A stretch of DNA of 64,000 bases. Origin: an uncultured Bacteroidales bacterium. GTDB lineage: Bacteria; Bacteroidota; Bacteroidia; Bacteroidales; F082. A model generated the notes under the pieces. The model saw only the letters and a list, made by a program, of their open reading frames with translations, did no database searches and had not been told where the DNA came from. A program made the position numbers and the translations under genes. The stretch is taken from positions 134,180-198,179 of the forward strand of contig OMYA01000006.1 in assembly GCA_900315175.1 (NCBI GenBank). Reading direction: 5' to 3'. Shown here one piece after another: positions 59,367-64,000 of the stretch (positions are counted from its first letter, which is position 1; each line of letters begins with the position of its first letter).

Positions 59367-60617
59367 TTATTTCTTAATTGCTGCTATACCTGGCAATTCT
59401 TTTCCTTCTATAGCTTCGAGCAGTGCGCCGCCGCCTGTTGAGACGTATGACACCTGGTCGGCGAGGTTGAACTTGTTGATGCAAGCCACTGAGTCACCGC
59501 CGCCGATGAGTGAGAAGGCGCCGTCTTTTGTAGCGTCAGCGATTGCCATTGCGATAGCCTTTGAGCCTTCAGCGAATTTGTCGAACTCGAACACGCCGCA
59601 AGGGCCGTTCCAGAGTATGGTCTTCGAGCCTTTGATGACCTTTGCGAACATCTCGCGAGTCTTCGGGCCTATGTCCATGCCTTCCCAGCCGTCAGGGATG
59701 TTCATCGGGTCAACTATCTGAGTGTCAGCGTCGTTTGAGAACGCGTTGCCGGCCATAGTGTCGATTGAGAGCACGAGGTTGACGCCTTTTTCCTTGGCTT
59801 TTGCGATGATATTGAGAGCGAGGTCGAGCTTGTCGTCTTCGCATATTGAGTTACCTATCTTGCCTCCGAGAGCTTTCTTGAAGGTGTATGTCATGCCACC
59901 GCAAAGGATGAGGTTGTCGACCTTGGTGAGCAGGTTTTCGATGATGTCGATCTTTGTGGAGACCTTCGAGCCGCCCATGATAGCGGTGAACGGATGTTTG
60001 ATGTCGTTCATCACTTTGTCGACGGCAGCCACTTCCTTGCCCATGAGGTAGCCGTACATCTTATGGTCAGCGTCGAAATAGTCGGCAATGAGAGCTGTCG
60101 AAGCGTGAGCGCGGTGTGCTGTTCCGAAAGCGTCGTTGATGTAATAGTCGGCGTATGAAGCGAGGGTCTTGGTGAACTCTTTCTGAGCTGCCTTGATCTC
60201 TTTCTTTGCCTCGTCGTAGCCAGGCTCGCCCTTCTCCACTCCGCGTGGCTTGCCCTCTTCCTCGGCGTAGAAACGGAGGTTTTCGAGAAGCATCACCTCG
60301 CCTGCCTTCATGGCATTGATAGGCTCTGCAGCCTTCATGCAGTCGTCGACGAAGATGACAGGTTTGCCGATGAGTTCCTCGAGGTGTTTCAAGAGCGGTT
60401 TGACCGAAAACTTCGGGTCGGGGTTCTTCTTCGGACGGCCGAGGTGCGACATGATGATGAGCTTGCCGTTGTCGTCCAACACCTTTTTCAATGTTGGCAT
60501 TGCCGCGCGCATACGGGTGTCGTCGGTGATGTTGAAATTATCATCCAACGGAACATTGAAATCAACGCGCACGATGACGCGTTTTCCAGAGAAATTAACT
60601 TGATTGATGTTTGTCAT
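59367..60617 (-). CDS. pgk: phosphoglycerate kinase
   Basis: 416 aa. Transfers phosphate from 1,3-bisphosphoglycerate to ADP. Conserved: [41 protein letters not shown]-type segment in [75 protein letters not shown] and [20 protein letters not shown]. Length is that of a normal Pgk. No TAnnTTTG box lies near the start; the 8-base array before the upstream gene ends lies about 40 bases away. Confidence 0.97.
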   Translation of the reverse strand: MTNINQVNFSGKRVIVRVDFNVPLDDNFNITDDTRMRAAMPTLKKVLDDNGKLIIMSHLGRPKKNPDPKFSVKPLLKHLEELIGKPVIFVDDCMKAAEPINAMKAGEVMLLENLRFYAEEEGKPRGVEKGEPGYDEAKKEIKAAQKEFTKTLASYADYYINDAFGTAHRAHASTALIADYFDADHKMYGYLMGKEVAAVDKVMNDIKHPFTAIMGGSKVSTKIDIIENLLTKVDNLILCGGMTYTFKKALGGKIGNSICEDDKLDLALNIIAKAKEKGVNLVLSIDTMAGNAFSNDADTQIVDPMNIPDGWEGMDIGPKTREMFAKVIKGSKTILWNGPCGVFEFDKFAEGSKAIAMAIADATKDGAFSLIGGGDSVACINKFNLADQVSYVSTGGGALLEAIEGKELPGIAAIKK

Positions 60618-60656
60618 AACTATAATTTTTTATATTGTTAAAAATTCCTATCCTTT

Positions 60657-60720
60657 AATCTATTAACCTATTAAGCTACTAAGCTAATAAGCTATTAAGC
60701 TACTAATCTACTAATCTAAT
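60657..60720. repeat. eight 8-base tandem units AAGCTATT-type, over a glycosyltransferase stop codon
   Basis: AATCTATT, AACCTATT, AAGCTACT, AAGCTAAT, AAGCTATT, AAGCTACT, AATCTACT, AATCTAAT in exact register. The stop codon of the glycosyltransferase at 60716 is inside the last unit. Same family as 40286-40325 in the other orientation. Confidence 0.85.
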
Positions 60721-61615
60721 TCCCGAAACACGCAAAAACCCTCTTAATCAGCTGTCTGATACTGTTAGGTTTAGGCAGTTTCTCCTCCTCCACTTCCGTG
60801 AAATCGGTGTCGCCGCGGTGCAGATACTGCTGGGTGAATGTGCCGGAGCTGATGCCCCATTTGAGTTGGAACATCTTCTTGCCTTTGTTTTTGCGCATTC
60901 TCTTGGTGGATTTGCTTCCGAAATGATACACGAGGCTGTTGCCTACGCCAATGAAATCGCGCACTCCGGCGTGCCAGAGCTTACGTGAGATGTCGGGGTC
61001 GGAGTACCAGCCCGGGTGGAATTCTATGCTCATGCCGCCGACGAGGTCCCAGCAATCCAACGGCATCACGTTGGGTGGCCAGGTGCTTCCACGCCAGTCG
61101 CTGCGGGCGAGACCGGCATAATCATTAAGCAGGTCTGCCTCACGGAACGACTCTATATCGGTGCCGTAGTCTTTGACAATCACGCAAGGATTGTTTCCTG
61201 TTGGCTCGATGAGGGTGCCGGAAATCATGAAATATTTATGCGTATCACGCTGATTGTCAGTCAGTTTATTGATTCGTTCGAGAATCGGCACGTCCCAATT
61301 GGGCAGGAAATACATGTCGTCGTTGGCATAAAACACGAATTTGGTGTCGATGAGGCTGCGGCAGGCGTTCAAGGCGTAGCAGATGCCTATGTTTTCTTTG
61401 GCATAGATATAGTCAAGTTGCTGATTTTCGACCCACTGAAGCGTACCGTCCACGCCTTCGTTGATGGCGACTATGATTTGATGTTCGTAAGCCGAGTTAC
61501 GGCGGATGCTGTTCACGCAGAGCTCAAGATATTTGAGATTATTCCAGGTAGGAATAATGAAGGTGAAGCAGTAGTCCTTCTTTTCGGCACGTTTATGTTT
61601 CTCGAAACTAATCAT
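60716..61615 (-). CDS. glycosyltransferase family 2 protein
   Basis: 299 aa GT-A fold. CFTFIIPTWNNLKYLELCVN (nucleotide-sugar binding strand), ENIGICYALNACRSLIDTKF and the metal-binding aspartates in FVFYANDDMYFLPNWD. Later acidic WHAGVRDFIGVGNSLVYHFG. It should add a sugar to LPS, capsule or a glycan; donor and acceptor are unknown. It overlaps the downstream end of the other glycosyltransferase gene by 4 bases (ATGA), so the two are translated together. Confidence 0.88.
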   Translation of the reverse strand: MISFEKHKRAEKKDYCFTFIIPTWNNLKYLELCVNSIRRNSAYEHQIIVAINEGVDGTLQWVENQQLDYIYAKENIGICYALNACRSLIDTKFVFYANDDMYFLPNWDVPILERINKLTDNQRDTHKYFMISGTLIEPTGNNPCVIVKDYGTDIESFREADLLNDYAGLARSDWRGSTWPPNVMPLDCWDLVGGMSIEFHPGWYSDPDISRKLWHAGVRDFIGVGNSLVYHFGSKSTKRMRKNKGKKMFQLKWGISSGTFTQQYLHRGDTDFTEVEEEKLPKPNSIRQLIKRVFACFGN

Positions 61616-62370
61616 AACTTCTTGTCTGTCAATTCTTTAAGTGTCTGATACTTCAGTCTCGTGGCTTTTGCTGTGATGCGGCAGATATGTAAGCCGTCGC
61701 GGCCGTCGAGGAAGCCCAGTTGGAAGATATAATGCTGTATGAAGCTAAAAACGGGCGACACCGCCATATAAAATGAGACGTGTTTTTTGCCTTTCATAAA
61801 GTAATGTTGTCCGCGCATCTTGGCGAACTTAAACTGCTGATTCTCATAGTCTTCAGGTGTTGCGAAAGAGTGATGCAGCAGGTCGCCTTTGAGTGTTGTC
61901 TCTTTTGTTTCCGTTGAGAACTCTATCGTCTCGTGAATCTCGCCTTGCCAATGTCCGACGTTACGGTTCCAGATGCGGATTTTTCTATCCGGGTACCAGC
62001 CGCAGTGGTGTATCCAGTGGCCGCAGTAGTTGGTTAGGCGGTTCATGCTGAACACTTCGTCGTCGGAGAGGCGTTGGTTTGTAAGCTCAGAAATTGAGTT
62101 TTTCAGTTCTTCTGACAGTTCTTCGTCGGCGTCGATGCTGAGGATCCAGTCGTTGGCGGCGAGGTTGTTGGCGAAGTTTTTCTGTTCGGAATAGCCCAGC
62201 CAGTCTTGTTTTACAAACTTGACGTTGAACGACTTACAGATTTCTTCGGTGCGGTCGGTTGAGCCTGAGTCGACCACAACGATTTCATTCGCGACATCTT
62301 TTATTGATTCGAGACATCGGGCTATGTTACGTTCTTCGTTATGAGTGATTATGACAGCTGTGAGCAGCAT
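61612..62370 (-). CDS. glycosyltransferase family 2 protein, WaaE/KdtX-like
   Basis: 252 aa. Beginning LLTAVIITHNEERNIARCLE, then NEIVVVDSGSTDRTEEICKS, DWILSIDADEELSEELKNSI (D-x-D motif), and HCGWYPDRKIRIWNRNVGHW with the W-x-P-D-x-K-x-R segment typical of the WaaE/KdtX lipopolysaccharide core glycosyltransferases. It probably acts at the inner membrane on the LPS core. First gene of a two-gene unit with the 60716 gene. A TAAATTTG box lies at 62385-62392. Confidence 0.9.
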   Translation of the reverse strand: MLLTAVIITHNEERNIARCLESIKDVANEIVVVDSGSTDRTEEICKSFNVKFVKQDWLGYSEQKNFANNLAANDWILSIDADEELSEELKNSISELTNQRLSDDEVFSMNRLTNYCGHWIHHCGWYPDRKIRIWNRNVGHWQGEIHETIEFSTETKETTLKGDLLHHSFATPEDYENQQFKFAKMRGQHYFMKGKKHVSFYMAVSPVFSFIQHYIFQLGFLDGRDGLHICRITAKATRLKYQTLKELTDKKL

Positions 62371-62384
62371 TACGCAATTTTTTG

Positions 62385-62392
62385 CAAATTTA
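62385..62392 (-). promoter_or_regulatory. -7 box TAAATTTG of the glycosyltransferase pair
   Basis: 15 bases before the ATG at 62370 on the minus strand. Confidence 0.55.
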
Positions 62393-62504
62393 ATAATTAT
62401 TTTCTCACAGATTTAACAGATGGTGCAGAATTTTTAATTATTTCAATAATGTTTTCAATGCTCTTTGTCTTTGGGCTTTTTATGATTATAGGAATACATT
62501 TCTC

Positions 62505-62790
62505 TAATTCTCGATGACCAAACGCACGGACAGCCCTGTGTACTTAAACTTATTGTCATTCAGTTGAATATATCCAGTGCTTAATTGTGCGTAGTGAGCG
62601 CTCTCAACATAGCTGTTAGAACTTGACCAGTATAACCCGTTGGTACCCTCCATGCTGATTCCAGTACCACTCCGTTGACCAGCAGCCGGAAGAAACCGTC
62701 ACTTTGGGCAGTCGTCGTCGTTGGCGACAGCATTCCTAATGCCATCGCCATGGAAAGCACTAAAGCTTTCCGCTTTGTGGTTCTTTTCAT
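62505..62790 (-). pseudogene. FISUMP-like secreted protein reduced by internal deletion and frameshift
   Basis: ATG at 62790 begins KRKALVLSMAMALGMLSPTT then TTAQSDGFFR, a normal Sec leader. Directly after, the continuous frame is off-frame, but the neighbouring frame reads FLPAAGQRSGTGISMEGTNG, LYWSSSNSYVESAHYAQLST, NDNKFKYTGLSVRLVIEN and stops at 62505-62507. This is the C-terminal portion of the domain seen in the intact gene at 63322 (VFLPAAGSRGG, GSYWSTTF, SVRLVR). So most of the protein was deleted and the two remaining ends were joined out of frame. A 69-residue ORF across the junction is not meaningful. Confidence 0.75.
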
Positions 62791-62864
62791 TTGAAAAATT
62801 AGAATTAAGTTACGTTTCTTTTACGCGATTCCCAAACGCAAAAGAATGGTTATTACTTTTTATA

Positions 62865-62997
62865 AAAAAATAAAAAAGAAACGCGGGAATCTGACCATCT
62901 GCCTATCCCGTCACTCTAGGACAAACACCAGATCAACGTCTCTTTTTAATATGCCCGTCAGACACCTCACCCAACCTCGATTGGATTTCGGCGATTG
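62865..62997 (-). other. candidate structured leader RNA with terminator-like end
   Basis: On the minus strand, downstream of a weak box TATTTTCG (63003-63010), about 110 GC-rich bases include CGGGATAGGCAGATGGTCAG then ATTCCCG, a hairpin followed by CGTTTCTTTTTTATTTTTTT. It looks like a leader ending in an intrinsic terminator, 75 bases before the pseudogene ATG. The same region contains ATCTG/CAGAT and CAATCG repeats that could form alternative pairs. It may be an attenuator, riboswitch-like element or separate RNA. I cannot assign a family. Confidence 0.4.
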
Positions 62998-63051
62998 ACG
63001 GCGCGAAAATACGAGAAAAAACCGATTGGTTGACAAAAATCTATAAAAAAA

Positions 63052-63085
63052 CGAGATTCTTCGCTTTTGCTCGGAATGGCAAGTC
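63052..63085. repeat. degenerate REP half-element
   Basis: CGAGATTCTTCGCTTTTGCT then CGGAATGGCAAG resembles the half-element of 29086 with several changes. Confidence 0.55.
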
Positions 63086-63099
63086 TAAATTATCACTCA

Positions 63100-63153
63100 C
63101 TATGGCCAGGTATATAAACGAACTATATGACGAGAACTTGACCAATAGGATTT
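63100..63153 (-). pseudogene. short remnant of a FISUMP-like C terminus
   Basis: Minus strand reads SYWSSSRHIVRLYTWP and a stop at 63100-63102. SYWSSS matches LYWSSS of the 62505 pseudogene and SYWSTT of the intact copy. The rest is decayed. The surrounding 63150-63321 sequence holds no other recognisable feature. Confidence 0.5.
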
Positions 63154-63321
63154 GATTGTTCTTTTCATTTTTTTGTTGATTATGTTTGTTGTTTTTTTGT
63201 TATCAGTGTAGGAGATTTCTCCATTTCATTTCACCTAACCATATAACCAAAAAAGAAAACTATATAATTTTCAAAATATAAAACATTATCTCGCGGGCAA
63301 AAGACAAATTCCTCAAAAAAG

Positions 63322-64000
63322 CTATCGCACGAGGCGAACAGAGTTGCCGGCGCGGCGATCGAGTTCGCTTTGGCTTATGATGTAGCCGGCGGTGAAGAAC
63401 AACTGCCATGCGCCGAAATCGCCGGCAAACGTGGTAGACCAATAGCTGCCGCGGCTGCCAACAAAGTGCATATTCGTACCGCCGCGGCTGCCAGCTGCAG
63501 GCAAGAAAACCGCGCCGGCTTCTTCCATGGTTGCCCACTGTGAAGCATCATAAGTATTGTTGTTCCAACCGTTCATGCCTGAATTGAACGAACTACCTGA
63601 AGGTAATGTCCAGTTGTCAGGAAGAACAATGATTCCGTTTGCGCCAGCAACTGTTGCAGAACCATTAAGGTTACTTGCATTTGTGCGAATGTTTAACAAG
63701 TACCGCCATTCTTCATTTTCTAGTGTATACCAGTCGTTATGGCCATTGAGAGTGCCCTGGAAGTCAGTGCTCCACGTGTAGTCTTCAGCATCGGTTGATG
63801 TGTTCAACGGATTCTTGCCTTCGCCCCATGTACCAAAACCGAAGAGGTCAACCCAGTCGGATGTGTCCCATGCACCAACATAGTCGTACTGGTTCGGAGC
63901 GAAACGCCACCCCTCGCCTTCTTTGTACTGAAGGTTGCCGGGAGAAAAACGCACAGTCTTGGTGTCGCTCACCGAAAACACATAACTCGGCGCAGGAACA
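63322..64000 (-). CDS. FISUMP/SUMF-like secreted domain protein, N-terminal part beyond window
   Basis: At least 226 aa; the frame continues upstream through the window edge (VPAPSYVFSVSDT), so the GTG at 63981 is not the start. Visible are KTVRFSPGNLQYKEGEGWRF, APNQYDYVGAWDTSDWVDLF, EEWRYLLNIRTNASNL, IIVLPDNWTLPSG, GAVFLPAAGSRGGTNM, GSYWSTTFAGDF and NSVRLVR. These are features of a large paralogous family of Bacteroidales surface proteins with a C-type-lectin-like (FISUMP/SUMF) domain. Function unknown; surface binding is likely. Confidence 0.72.
   Translation of the reverse strand, partial: VPAPSYVFSVSDTKTVRFSPGNLQYKEGEGWRFAPNQYDYVGAWDTSDWVDLFGFGTWGEGKNPLNTSTDAEDYTWSTDFQGTLNGHNDWYTLENEEWRYLLNIRTNASNLNGSATVAGANGIIVLPDNWTLPSGSSFNSGMNGWNNNTYDASQWATMEEAGAVFLPAAGSRGGTNMHFVGSRGSYWSTTFAGDFGAWQLFFTAGYIISQSELDRRAGNSVRLVR

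Noticed and set aside
62581..62790. 69-residue secreted protein as an intact gene
   Set aside because: After the signal peptide the frame has no family resemblance, while the neighbouring frame carries a clear FISUMP-like C terminus; a deletion pseudogene explains both.

Overview
The window is chromosomal DNA from an anaerobic, probably uncultured, member of the Bacteroidales. The evidence is the phylum-specific promoter box TAnnTTTG in front of most transcription units, several secreted proteins ending in type IX secretion (T9SS) C-terminal domains of the 'YPNP...G.Y' kind, an outer-membrane receptor of Bacteroidetes type, a Bacteroidetes-style Pif1 helicase with HRDC, and a methylmalonyl-CoA decarboxylase operon. 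Several ORFs that appear to start at TTG or GTG actually start inside a TAnnTTTG box; I moved those starts to the next ATG.

Layout. 1-10 kb: two blocks of a leucine-type degradation pathway (acyl-CoA dehydrogenase + biotin carboxylase/carrier; carboxyltransferase + methylglutaconyl-CoA hydratase) separated by about 5 kb holding a ThrE-type exporter, an HdeD-like membrane protein, a secreted protein, a HicAB pair, a GNAT acetyltransferase and an SGNH hydrolase. 10-15.5 kb: accessory DNA with an ORF6N/PLD-like protein, a P-loop NTPase paired with a BamE-like secreted protein behind a candidate structured RNA, and a HipB-HipS-HipT module with three operators spaced exactly 40 bp. 15.5-25.8 kb: housekeeping genes (rlmN, tRNA-Leu, prs, rplY, pth, cobB, pif1-like, hemW). 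25.8-35 kb: secreted and membrane peptidases (M50-like, M49-like, S46, M1) and a REP-associated transposase (RAYT) between two REP blocks. 35-40.3 kb: mce and the sodium-pump methylmalonyl-CoA decarboxylase subunits, then udk. 40.4-50.4 kb: an AT-rich polymorphic-toxin locus with a 2023-residue RHS protein tipped by an HExxH metallopeptidase, two mosaic paralogous secreted proteins (candidate immunity proteins), a third unrelated secreted protein, and two orphan fragments of the RHS core. 50.4-64 kb: an ECF sigma operon, a TonB-receptor-like barrel, an M28 peptidase, a beta-helix protein, pgk, two glycosyltransferases, and a patch of intact and decayed FISUMP-like genes.

How it works together (inference). 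C10, S46, M49-like, M1 and M28 peptidases would supply peptides and amino acids. Branched-chain acyl-CoAs would go through the MCC-type genes, and succinate-derived methylmalonyl-CoA would be decarboxylated to propionyl-CoA with sodium export. This fits an amino-acid-fermenting Bacteroidales. The RHS locus, HipBST and HicAB are the competition and stress layer. The non-coding part is rich in structure: at least three palindromic repeat families, arrays of 7- and 8-bp tandem repeats that often run into gene 3' ends, and two candidate structured RNAs.
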